A DNA stretch of 8,290 bases from Natronomonas sp. GTDB taxonomy: Archaea > Halobacteriota > Halobacteria > Halobacteriales > Haloarculaceae. Location of the stretch: NCBI GenBank assembly GCA_007121575.1, contig SKKJ01000097.1, positions 1 through 8,290 of the forward strand, written 5' to 3'. A program made the translations under genes and the position numbers. Of this stretch, positions 1-5,690 are shown in pieces. Position 1 is the first letter of the stretch. The number at the start of each line of letters is the position of its first letter. The notes under the pieces were generated by a model. It was not told where the DNA came from. It did no database searches and worked only from the letters and a program-made list of their open reading frames with translations.

Positions 1-4
1 ATTC

Positions 5-691
5 TCACTCACTTTTTCCGACGATTACCAGTAACTCTTCTAGCTGGTCAATTTCGTGGTCGGCTCTCGACCCTCGTGCATCTTCACCGTAGGCGACCGT
101 TTCGATCCCCGCGTCCGCCGCGCCGACGATATCGTGTTCGTATCGGTCGCCGATCATGATCGTTCGCATCGGATCTACATCCAACGCGTCCAAGGCGTCA
201 CGAAACATCCGTTCGTCGGGTTTCGTGTACCCGACCGCTTCCGAGGTCGTGAAATGATCGAAATATTCACGGATACCCAACGTCCCGAGCATCGAGTGTG
301 CCTCTGGCGTATCGATGTCCGAGACGACCGCCAATTGTAACTCGGTCGATGACAGTGCTGAAACCGTCTCAACGATCCCTGACTCGGGTCGAAGCGCATC
401 CGTAACCGCCGATTCGAGACGTTCGTGCCAGTTCGCGGGCGGTTCACCATCGAAAAGCGAAGCCGTCGCTTTGGCGTACCCATCGCGAGCCAACCGATAC
501 TCGGTTCCCTTTCGTTCCCGAAAGTGATTTCCGAGTGTCGTTTTCCATTCTTCGAGCGCTTCGTCCGAATCAAGCCCATACTCGACGGCTAATTCGTCGA
601 TAAACGACGCATACCCCGCACGGATTGAGGCGAGTTCAACGATGACACCACCGATATCGAAAAAGACGGCTTGGTATTCGCGTTCGGTCAT
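5..691 (-). CDS. HAD-superfamily hydrolase, probable phosphatase
   Basis: This 228-aa protein is a cytosolic haloacid dehalogenase-like hydrolase, most likely a phosphatase of a small phosphorylated metabolite. Motif I is FFDIGGV with the nucleophile Asp12; motif II is VVSDID with Ser124; motif III is the YTKPD lysine (Lys157); motif IV is the GDRYEHDIVGA stretch with Asp182 and Asp187. The region between motifs I and II (about residues 20-100) is the helical cap. The usual second Asp of DxDxT is Gly14 here (DxGGV), as in YihX-like and epoxide-hydrolase-N-like HAD groups, so the exact substrate cannot be given. The length fits a single-domain HAD with a C1 cap. It is transcribed away from the SDR operon and has its own TATA-like box. 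The family is certain; phosphatase versus another hydrolase activity is inference. Confidence 0.9.
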   Translation of the reverse strand: MTEREYQAVFFDIGGVIVELASIRAGYASFIDELAVEYGLDSDEALEEWKTTLGNHFRERKGTEYRLARDGYAKATASLFDGEPPANWHERLESAVTDALRPESGIVETVSALSSTELQLAVVSDIDTPEAHSMLGTLGIREYFDHFTTSEAVGYTKPDERMFRDALDALDVDPMRTIMIGDRYEHDIVGAADAGIETVAYGEDARGSRADHEIDQLEELLVIVGKSE

Positions 692-716
692 ATGCTGTAT
701 TGACTGCCAGTGCCGT

Positions 717-727
717 TGAATATATCT
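717..727 (-). promoter_or_regulatory. TATA-like box of the HAD hydrolase gene
   Basis: On the minus strand the segment reads roughly AGATATATTCA, centred about 31 nt before the ATG at 691. This spacing fits an archaeal TATA box for a leaderless or nearly leaderless transcript. It is called from sequence only. Confidence 0.5.
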
Positions 728-794
728 GTAATTCGGTCGCTTCTATGTGGAGTATCATTTTAGCGCCCCGTTCGTACAGCCCCACCGACACGTG

Positions 795-802
795 TTTTAT
801 TA
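795..802 (+). promoter_or_regulatory. TATA-like box of the SDR-LLM operon
   Basis: TTTTATTA lies in the 181-bp divergent gap between the HAD and SDR genes. The expected start of transcription, about 25 nt downstream, is near 822-827. That is some 48 nt before the SDR start codon, so this operon would carry a leader, unlike most neighbours. The palindrome ACACGTGT (788-795) abuts the box, and the 9-mer CGACACGTG (786-794) recurs at 857-865, close to the SDR start. Confidence 0.45.
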
Positions 803-819
803 GGATCAGGGGCGAATCG

Positions 820-879
820 ATGAGTGATATGTTCTATCGAAGTACGAGTGTCGCTTCGACACGTGGATCTCGATGGTGA
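820..879 (+). CDS. Possible short upstream ORF (19 codons; 16 from the inner ATG at 829)
   Basis: The reading frame is MSDMFYRSTSVASTRGSRW followed by TGA at 877-879. Its stop overlaps the SDR start (ATG at 873-875), in a different frame. The predicted transcript start near 825 would put the inner ATG at 829 at the very 5' end, where haloarchaeal leaderless initiation is efficient. Translation of the short ORF could then deliver ribosomes to the SDR start by termination and re-initiation. It contains a hairpin (848-862). It may equally be chance, since short ORFs are common and no homologue is recognised. The peptide resembles no known family. Confidence 0.25.
   Translation: MSDMFYRSTSVASTRGSRW
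848..862 (+). promoter_or_regulatory. Short hairpin just before the SDR start
   Basis: GTGTCG-CTT-CGACAC forms a perfect 6-bp stem with a 3-nt loop, ending 10 nt before the SDR ATG at 873. It would lie in the proposed 5' leader and could affect initiation. No regulator or ligand is suggested by the sequence. Confidence 0.35.
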
Positions 880-1658
880 CGCGATTTTCCGTTGAGGGCC
901 AGACCGTGATTATCACCGGATCGAGTCAGGGTATCGGCGCGGCCACGGCGAAGCAGTTCGCAGCCGACGGAGCGAATGTGGTCGTGACCTCTCGATCACC
1001 GGAGCGGATCGAGGCCGTCGCGACCTCGATAACCGAGAGCGACCGTCCGGGTACTGCGATCGCCGTTGAGTGTGACGTCCGCGACCGCGATGCCGTCGAT
1101 GCGCTCATCGAAACGACGGTTGAGACGTTCGGTCGGCTCGATTCGATGGTCAATAACGCGGGTGCATCGTTCATGTCGACCGTGGATGATATCTCTGAAA
1201 ACGGATGGAAAACGATTATAGACGTCAATCTTCACGGCACGTTTCACTGCGCACAGGCCGCAGGCAAACAGATGCAGACACAAGATGACGGCGGAACGAT
1301 CGTCAACCTCGCCTCGATCGCTGGAACGACGGGATCACAGTTTATGAGCCATTACGCGGCCGCAAAAGCAGCGGTGATCAATTTCACTACCTCGCTTTCG
1401 GCCGCCTACGCCGAGCATGGCATCCGCGTCAATTGCGTGGCACCGGGTCTCGTCGGAACCGAAGGTGTCGCCACCCAGATGGGCCTCGATCCCTCGGACG
1501 TCGATCGAACGACGGTCGACAAAACGATGGGCACGCCCGACGAAATCGCAGATATCATTCATTTCCTTGCCAGCGAGGCGTCCTCGTACATCGTCGGGGA
1601 AACCATCGTTGCCCAGGGTGTTCCAACGCTTGAGGATTCACAGTGGGGTGCGACATGA
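873..1658 (+). CDS. SDR-family NAD(P)-dependent oxidoreductase (classical, FabG-like)
   Basis: This 261-aa protein is a classical short-chain dehydrogenase/reductase that would oxidise or reduce a hydroxyl/carbonyl substrate with a nicotinamide cofactor. Motifs are in order: cofactor-binding TGSSQGIG (residues 15-22), NNAG (94-97), Asn119, catalytic Ser148, YAAAK with Tyr161 and Lys165, then the PG turn near 191. Arg41 follows the second strand (TSRS) where an acidic residue would indicate NAD, so NADP(H) is favoured. The ATG at 873 gives the usual short N-terminus before the first strand; a GTG directly follows it as codon 2. It is the first gene of an operon with the LLM oxidoreductase, overlapping it by ATGA. 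The substrate is unknown: 3-oxoacyl, alcohol or sugar substrates are all possible. Confidence 0.92.
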   Translation: MVTRFSVEGQTVIITGSSQGIGAATAKQFAADGANVVVTSRSPERIEAVATSITESDRPGTAIAVECDVRDRDAVDALIETTVETFGRLDSMVNNAGASFMSTVDDISENGWKTIIDVNLHGTFHCAQAAGKQMQTQDDGGTIVNLASIAGTTGSQFMSHYAAAKAAVINFTTSLSAAYAEHGIRVNCVAPGLVGTEGVATQMGLDPSDVDRTTVDKTMGTPDEIADIIHFLASEASSYIVGETIVAQGVPTLEDSQWGAT

Positions 1659-2656
1659 CTGACCGAGACGTCTTTTTGCCGGTTGCAGCACAGCCGAGCG
1701 TCGACGCGCTCGTCTCGCAGGCCCGACTCGCTGAGAAGCTCGGATACGACACGGCGTGGCTCCCGGAGACATGGGGGCGCGATGCGGTTACGACGTTAAC
1801 CTGTATCGCACAGGAGACCGACGAGATCGGTATCGGCACCTCGATCATGCCCGTTTACTCTCGATCCCCGGCACTCATCGGACAGACCGCAACGACACTC
1901 CAAGAAGTCTCGAACGGTCGGTTCCGTCTCGGCCTCGGACCGTCCGGGCCGATCGTCATCGAAAACTGGCACGGCATCGAGTTTTCGAATCCCCTTCGTC
2001 GAACCCGTGAGACAGTCGAGATCGTCAAGCAAGTGCTCTCGGGTGATTCCGTCACGTACGATGGCGAGGTTTTCGAACTCGCCGGGTTCAAACTTCGGTG
2101 TGAGCCGCCAGAGCCGATTCCGGCCGTTGATACGGCTGGAATGGGGCCGAAGGCTGTCGAGCTCGCTGGCCGCTTTGCCGATGGCTGGCACGCTTTGTTG
2201 TTCACCCGCGATGGACTGCGAGACCGTCTCGACGATTTCGACCGTGGCGCCCAACTCGGGAAGAGAGATCGGTCCGAACAGCGAGTCTCCCTGTCGTTGA
2301 CCTGTTGTGCGCTCGCCGATGAAGCCGAAGCGAAACAACTCGTCAGACAGCATGTCGCCTTTTACATCGGAGGGATGGGGACGTTTTACCGCGATAATCT
2401 TGCCCGACAGGGACACGAAGAGACCGCAACCGAGGTTTACGACCGCTGGCAAGCGGGCGATACGAGCGGCGCGATCACGGCGCTTTCGGATGAGCTTCTC
2501 GAACAACTGGCAGTGTGGGGTACACCGGAGGCGGCACGAGAACGTTTCGAACGGTTCACCGAAATCGATGGTCTCGCTGCGGTCTCCGTCTCGTTCCCAC
2601 GAGCAGCGACCGTTGAACAAATCGAATCGACGATGCGAGCGTTAGCTCCTGAGTAA
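1655..2656 (+). CDS. LLM-class oxidoreductase, probably coenzyme F420-dependent
   Basis: This 333-aa protein belongs to the luciferase-like monooxygenase superfamily, a TIM-barrel group using FMN or F420. It shows the family's N-terminal pattern (SQARLAEKLGYDTAWLPET near residues 21-39), TSIMPVYSRSP (about 62-72), the SNGRFRLGLGPSGP segment, and a middle section with GMGPKAVELAGRFADGW. The overall look and length match haloarchaeal F420-dependent oxidoreductases related to the NP1902A group and to methylene-tetrahydromethanopterin reductase. Haloarchaea make F420, which supports F420 over FMN (inference). The ATG at 1655 was chosen because it overlaps the SDR stop (ATGA) and follows GGGGTG (1645-1650), a Shine-Dalgarno-like element. 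A GTG at 1643 in frame is less likely. Translational coupling with the SDR suggests consecutive redox steps on one substrate. Confidence 0.88.
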   Translation: MTDRDVFLPVAAQPSVDALVSQARLAEKLGYDTAWLPETWGRDAVTTLTCIAQETDEIGIGTSIMPVYSRSPALIGQTATTLQEVSNGRFRLGLGPSGPIVIENWHGIEFSNPLRRTRETVEIVKQVLSGDSVTYDGEVFELAGFKLRCEPPEPIPAVDTAGMGPKAVELAGRFADGWHALLFTRDGLRDRLDDFDRGAQLGKRDRSEQRVSLSLTCCALADEAEAKQLVRQHVAFYIGGMGTFYRDNLARQGHEETATEVYDRWQAGDTSGAITALSDELLEQLAVWGTPEAARERFERFTEIDGLAAVSVSFPRAATVEQIESTMRALAPE

Positions 2657-2693
2657 TCACCTCGATATACACAGATGACTCCTCCGCCGACCG

Positions 2694-2698
2694 TTTTT
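2694..2698 (+). terminator. T5 tract after the SDR-LLM operon
   Basis: TTTTT follows a GC-rich stretch 38 nt after the LLM stop, which fits simple archaeal T-tract termination. It also lies 6 nt past the stop of the convergent small ORF at 2705. The same bases (GTTTTTATACG) could be read as a plus-strand TATA box, but what follows is only ATG CGT TGA, so that reading was not adopted. Confidence 0.35.
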
Positions 2699-2704
2699 AT
2701 ACGA

Positions 2705-2863
2705 TCACGGGGGTAACTGCCCCATGCGTTGACCCATCGACGACGAGCCACCGAGCAGGAGCAGGACAACCGTCGCGGCTTGAACGTTGTGGAGGTTGTC
2801 CGTTGTGATCCACGGCTCGCCGAAATCTGTGCGGATCACCTGTTCGCTATCACCGCTGTACAT
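2705..2863 (-). CDS. Small hypothetical protein with a hydrophobic stretch (52 aa)
   Basis: I do not recognise a family. The protein starts MYSGDSEQVIRTDFGEPW, continues with a polar part (TTDNLHNVQ), then a short hydrophobic run (AATVVLLLLGG, about residues 29-39) and ends with MGQRMGQLPP. The run is short for a full membrane helix but could anchor or insert the protein. Third codon positions are strongly G/C (for example TAC, AGC, ATC, CGC, GGC, GAC, AAC, CTC, CTG, TCG), as expected for a real haloarchaeal gene and unlike a shadow frame. It lies 25 nt downstream of the zinc-ribbon-like gene in the same direction, so co-transcription is likely. A GAGGT element lies about 12 nt before its ATG. 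An in-frame ORF extends further upstream to 3046, but that would overlap most of the neighbouring gene. Confidence 0.5.
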   Translation of the reverse strand: MYSGDSEQVIRTDFGEPWITTDNLHNVQAATVVLLLLGGSSSMGQRMGQLPP

Positions 2864-2888
2864 TGCGTTCTCAGTAACCTCACTATGG

Positions 2889-3173
2889 CTACCGCTGTAT
2901 GAGTGCGCTTCCAGCCTCGGTCGTCCCCTTTCGGACAAACGAGAGATAAAACGGTCGTCCACAACCGTCGACGTTCGGATCAACCGTCGAACCGTCTTTA
3001 CCGCAAACGAACCGAACACCATCGCCGTCGGTCTCATATTCGTCATCGACTGAAACGTAGCTCCACCCGTCTAACGGATACTGTGTAACTGATTTGTCGG
3101 CCAAATACCCGTCCCGAGCGAGTTCGACGATCGTCTCACAGTGTGGACAGTAATACGTGACTGGATATTTCAT
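2889..3173 (-). CDS. Small four-cysteine, zinc-ribbon-like protein (94 aa)
   Basis: The protein begins MKYPVTYYCPHCETIVEL, giving a CPHC knuckle (Cys9, Cys12), and has two further cysteines, Cys57 (FVCG) and Cys71 (GCGRPFYLSF). Four cysteines in a 94-aa acidic protein suggest one structural zinc site, with an insertion of about 44 residues containing the YPLDGWSYVSVDDEYE stretch. The spacing after the first knuckle is irregular for a canonical zinc ribbon, so binding is inferred. Haloarchaea encode many such small Cys-motif proteins, mostly without a known role. The ATG at 3173 is preferred over one at 3224 because it puts the CPHC knuckle near the N-terminus and leaves a 105-bp divergent gap to the CPYC gene. 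It probably leads a two-gene unit with the 52-aa ORF. Confidence 0.75.
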   Translation of the reverse strand: MKYPVTYYCPHCETIVELARDGYLADKSVTQYPLDGWSYVSVDDEYETDGDGVRFVCGKDGSTVDPNVDGCGRPFYLSFVRKGTTEAGSALIQR

Positions 3174-3278
3174 ACAACGTATACGCGCCGTTTCGGTTTG
3201 GATATGTCGTTCAGCGAGGGTCAACTAGCTGGGCAAACGCGGGCGTTGATTTTTCCCGCTTCGTGCAGTAGATCAGCC

Positions 3279-3554
3279 ATGTCAATCACACTCTACCAAC
3301 TGGAGGGATGTCCGTACTGCGAGCGTGTCGCCGGGACACTCGATGCCCTCGATGTTGCGTTCGACGGCGTCCGGGTTGCGAGACTTCACTCTGAACGCGA
3401 TCGGGTGAGAGAACTCTCCGGACAACGAACGGTTCCGGTACTCGTTGATACCACCTCTGGCGTCACCATGAGCGAATCAGCGCGTATCATCGAATATCTG
3501 CATACGAGTTATGGCGACGGTGACGAGTCTGTGGCTATCGACGCCACAAAGTAA
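3279..3554 (+). CDS. Glutaredoxin / GST N-terminal-like thiol protein (91 aa)
   Basis: This is a single thioredoxin-fold domain. It starts MSITLYQLEGCPYCERV with a CPYC active site (Cys11, Cys14), continues to the cis-proline segment TVPV (51-54), and ends with the GVTMSES loop and a final helix (ARIIEYLH). CPYC is the dithiol glutaredoxin signature, so thiol-disulfide exchange in the cytosol is likely. Haloarchaea generally use gamma-glutamylcysteine rather than glutathione, so the physiological partner is probably that thiol or a thioredoxin (inference). The family is often labelled glutathione S-transferase N-terminal domain, but the helical GST C-domain is absent. The ATG at 3279 was chosen because the fold starts there; an open frame from 3141 would add 46 unrelated residues and run over the divergent gene. 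The upstream T-rich GTTGATTTTTCC (3247-3258) is a weak candidate promoter. Confidence 0.85.
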   Translation: MSITLYQLEGCPYCERVAGTLDALDVAFDGVRVARLHSERDRVRELSGQRTVPVLVDTTSGVTMSESARIIEYLHTSYGDGDESVAIDATK

Positions 3555-3639
3555 GCGGATACGGTTCGTTTTGATTCGCTCATACGAATTATCTGCCGTG
3601 TTGCCCCTCAAGATCCACTGAAGCCGGACACTTTGGTGA

Positions 3640-4167
3640 TTATTCCTCGGCTTTGGTCTCGCTTGCGTCGAGTCCGGCGTCGCCACGCTGCCCGAGTTCT
3701 TTATCGATCATCAAGAGACCGGTGCCATCGCCGCCGACGTGGTTGAGTTTGTCGAGGATATCCTGCGCGGTCGCCTCCTCCTCGACCTGTTCGGCAACGA
3801 ACCACTGGAGCATGTTTTCTGTCGCATTGTCGTTTTCTTCACGAGCGAGTGCAACGAGCTCGTCGATCATCTCGGTTATTTCGACCTCGTGCTCGTAAGC
3901 CGCGTTGAACGCGTCGGCCGGACTGGACCACTCCGTTGGCGGGCTGTCGATACCACTCAACGTAACCCGACCGTCCCGATCAATGATGAAATCATAGATT
4001 CGCATCGCATGAGCGTGTTCTTCGTCGGCCTGAGCGCGCATCCACGACGCGAATCCGGGCAACCCTTCCTCTTCGTAGTAGGCGGCCATCGAGAGGTACA
4101 AATACTCCGAATAGAGCTCGGCGTTGATCTGTCCGTTTAATGCCTCCTCGATCGGCTCTTTGAGCAT
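3640..4167 (-). CDS. Ferritin (non-haem, FtnA-type)
   Basis: This 175-aa protein is a four-helix-bundle ferritin that oxidises Fe(II) and stores it as a mineral core in a 24-subunit shell. The ferroxidase ligands fall at the same numbers as in Escherichia coli FtnA: Glu17 (INAELYSEY), Glu50 and His53 (DEEHAHA), Glu94 (EHEVEI), Gln127 and Glu130 (EQVEEE). No haem-binding Met typical of bacterioferritin is evident, so the FtnA-type label is preferred. After the fourth helix comes a C-terminal tail (LLMIDKELGQRG then an acidic end DASETKAEE). A role in iron storage and oxidative-stress protection is established for the family. It is convergent with the CPYC gene, separated by 85 bp, and appears monocistronic. 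Confidence 0.95.
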   Translation of the reverse strand: MLKEPIEEALNGQINAELYSEYLYLSMAAYYEEEGLPGFASWMRAQADEEHAHAMRIYDFIIDRDGRVTLSGIDSPPTEWSSPADAFNAAYEHEVEITEMIDELVALAREENDNATENMLQWFVAEQVEEEATAQDILDKLNHVGGDGTGLLMIDKELGQRGDAGLDASETKAEE

Positions 4168-4175
4168 AGCTTCTG

Positions 4176-4207
4176 CACCTACTCTCTCTATGGTATTATC
4201 ATTAAGG
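4176..4207 (-). promoter_or_regulatory. Candidate promoter and Shine-Dalgarno-like element of ferritin
   Basis: On the minus strand AGGTG (4176-4180) lies 8 nt before the ATG at 4167, and an AT-rich CCTTAATGATAATA (4194-4207) is centred about 33 nt upstream. The two do not fit each other perfectly: a start site placed 25-27 nt after the AT-rich box would leave little or none of the AGGTG in the mRNA. Either a short leader with Shine-Dalgarno pairing or a nearly leaderless start is possible. No DtxR-type inverted repeat was recognised. Confidence 0.35.
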
Positions 4208-4409
4208 TATCCACACCGTCGTTATTCGAACTCCACAGCTGGGTGGCGATCGAAACGTGCAATGACGATGATGCTGACTCTCTCCATTTATTCACCGACA
4301 AACTTCCTCAGCCATGGGTGATTTCGATAACGTCGGGAGTCTCGTAACGTTTCCACGGTTATCGACACACCGTGTTGGTAATACCCGCACGAGAAGCCAA
4401 TCGTCCGTC
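4208..4409. other. Intergenic region between ferritin and cupin with inverted repeats
   Basis: The 242-bp gap between ferritin (start 4167) and cupin (stop 4410) has no convincing gene; its short open frames lack family features. Its right part holds a perfect 8-bp inverted repeat, TCGATAAC (4324-4331) and GTTATCGA (4358-4365), with 26 nt between the arms, interlocked with a 6-bp hairpin CACGGT (4354-4359)/ACCGTG (4369-4374). The hairpin lies 36 nt past the cupin stop but lacks a T-tract, so a terminator is only possible. Confidence 0.4.
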
Positions 4410-4811
4410 TCAGTCCTCAAGACCGTGTGGGTCGAGTCCCGGATCATCAACCGGCGGCGCACCAAACGCTAGTACGACGCCCTGTTCGTCACCGACGTTT
4501 CGGTGTCCGTGGCCGACTTCTGGTCCGGCGGCCCAAAACGTTCCGGGCCCAGCATCGACGTATTCCTCTTCTCCCGACCGACCGATCTTTAGCGAGAACT
4601 CCCCTTCGAGAACGAAGAACAACTCTTCTTGTTCGCTATGCGCGTGGTATTGGATCTCCTCACCGGGTTCGAAATACCATACCGTTGCGCGCATCTCCGA
4701 CAGCCCGAGCTGTTTGCCAACTGGCTTGATATCGAGGTCGACCGGGACGTCTTCGATCTCTGCGAGATCCGTCAGCGAGACGTCGTCGAGATTGAGCACT
4801 TCGTACTCCAT
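4410..4811 (-). CDS. Small single-domain cupin protein (133 aa)
   Basis: One cupin beta-barrel is visible. Motif 1 is GEEIQYHAHSEQEELFFVLEG with metal ligands His56, His58 and Glu62 (or Glu63); motif 2 is GPGTFWAAGPEVGHGHRNVG with the last ligand at His101 or His103. All four usual metal ligands are present, so an Fe, Mn or Zn site is likely. Small haloarchaeal cupins of this kind are mostly unassigned: isomerase, dioxygenase or ligand-binding roles are all possible. It lies 63 nt downstream of the Sir2 gene on the same strand and may be read from the same transcript. The ATG at 4811 gives a natural N-terminus. A weak AT-rich CCTTTTGTTCT (4835-4845) about 28 nt upstream might allow separate initiation. 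Confidence 0.85.
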   Translation of the reverse strand: MEYEVLNLDDVSLTDLAEIEDVPVDLDIKPVGKQLGLSEMRATVWYFEPGEEIQYHAHSEQEELFFVLEGEFSLKIGRSGEEEYVDAGPGTFWAAGPEVGHGHRNVGDEQGVVLAFGAPPVDDPGLDPHGLED

Positions 4812-4874
4812 AACGAACGGAACATGGAGTTCTCAGAACAAAAGGGTACGTGATACTCGCTAGCAGCCGGTGTC

Positions 4875-5633
4875 TCACTCATCGATGACCGCTGTCGCCA
4901 GCGCTGGAAGCACTTCGGTCACGTCCGAACGAAACTCGTAATCGGCCCGGCTCGTGAGTTCTGTCCGGTCGAGATTGACGATTACGAGGGTAGCACCGTT
5001 TTCGACGGCGAGTCGCGGGAGCGACGCCGCAGGTTCGACGGTCAACGACGATCCAACCGCGAGGAATACGTCGGCGTTCCGTGCAGCGATCTGTGCAGTG
5101 TGGAGGTCCTCCTTCGGTAACATTTCGCCGAACAGTACTACATCCGGTTTCAATATCCCCCCACAGTGTGGACACGTCGGCGGTGTCTCCCCCTGCCGAA
5201 CGCGTTCCAGAACCGGATCGATCGAAAATCGACGATCGCAGTCGGTACAGACGGCTCGCTGGCCGTTTCCGTGAATCTCGATCGGGTCTTCATTACCCGC
5301 GGCGTGATGAAGCCCGTCGATGTTCTGTGTGATTAGCGTATCGAGATGTCCCGCGGTTTCGAGTTCCGCGAGCGCTTCGTGGGCCGTGTTGGGCTCGATA
5401 CCGTTGCCGAACGCCTCCTCTATGAGTTCGATCCGTTCGATCCAGAACCCTTCGGGGTCTCTCCGGAACCTTGAGACGTGGAAATCGTTCGGATCGAACT
5501 TCTTCCAGAGCCCATCGTCGGAACGGAAATCCGGGATGCCCGATGCCGTTGAGATCCCCGCACCGGTCATCGAGACGACCGAATCGGCAGTTCGGATCCG
5601 TTCAGCGACGGTTGAAAGTCCTTGATACTCCAT
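4875..5633 (-). CDS. Sir2-family NAD-dependent protein deacetylase
   Basis: This 252-aa sirtuin removes acyl groups from protein lysines, consuming NAD and releasing nicotinamide and O-acetyl-ADP-ribose. The Rossmann motifs are GAGIS (24-28) and GIPDFR (32-37), followed by QNID (103-106) and the catalytic His121 (IHGNG). Cys129, Cys132, Cys154 and Cys157 (CTDC and CPHC) form the structural zinc site. GSS (194-196) and VN (219-220) complete the NAD pocket. The small-domain sequence WKKFDPNDF resembles the bacterial/archaeal Sir2Tm-like class rather than the SIRT5-like class with Tyr/Arg. Known archaeal targets include Alba chromatin protein, and bacterial CobB acts on acetyl-CoA synthetase. 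The position 51 nt after glcD suggests a possible link with acyl-CoA or carboxylate metabolism (inference). Confidence 0.95.
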   Translation of the reverse strand: MEYQGLSTVAERIRTADSVVSMTGAGISTASGIPDFRSDDGLWKKFDPNDFHVSRFRRDPEGFWIERIELIEEAFGNGIEPNTAHEALAELETAGHLDTLITQNIDGLHHAAGNEDPIEIHGNGQRAVCTDCDRRFSIDPVLERVRQGETPPTCPHCGGILKPDVVLFGEMLPKEDLHTAQIAARNADVFLAVGSSLTVEPAASLPRLAVENGATLVIVNLDRTELTSRADYEFRSDVTEVLPALATAVIDE

Positions 5634-5681
5634 CGTTGATTTGGGTCTTACGCTCCACTGTGAGCTGTTCGGGTCAGCCGC

Positions 5682-5690
5682 GTTTTATCC
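5682..5690 (-). promoter_or_regulatory. Possible internal TATA-like box of the Sir2 gene, overlapping the glcD stop
   Basis: GGATAAAAC on the minus strand contains the TAA stop of glcD (5685-5687) and lies about 53 nt before the Sir2 ATG. If used it would give a leader of roughly 25 nt. Read-through from glcD is equally plausible given the short gap. Confidence 0.25.

Noticed and set aside
1796..2620. A 274-aa open frame antisense to the LLM oxidoreductase
   Set aside because: It mirrors a well-supported gene and has no recognisable domain; long antisense frames are common in GC-biased haloarchaeal genes.
2692..2731. Plus-strand TATA-like GTTTTTATACG followed by ATG at 2723
   Set aside because: The ATG is followed at once by CGT TGA, so no protein would result; the T-run reads better as a terminator of the upstream operon.
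2864..3046. Upstream extension of the 52-aa ORF to 113 aa
   Set aside because: The added part lies almost wholly over the zinc-ribbon-like gene in another frame and has shadow-like Arg/Ser-rich composition.
3141..3278. Upstream extension of the CPYC protein
   Set aside because: The 46 extra residues match no part of the thioredoxin fold and would run through the divergent promoter region into the zinc-ribbon-like gene.
4372..4863. A 163-aa Ser/Pro-rich open frame antisense to the cupin gene
   Set aside because: Low-complexity shadow; the cupin metal ligands on the other strand identify the real gene.
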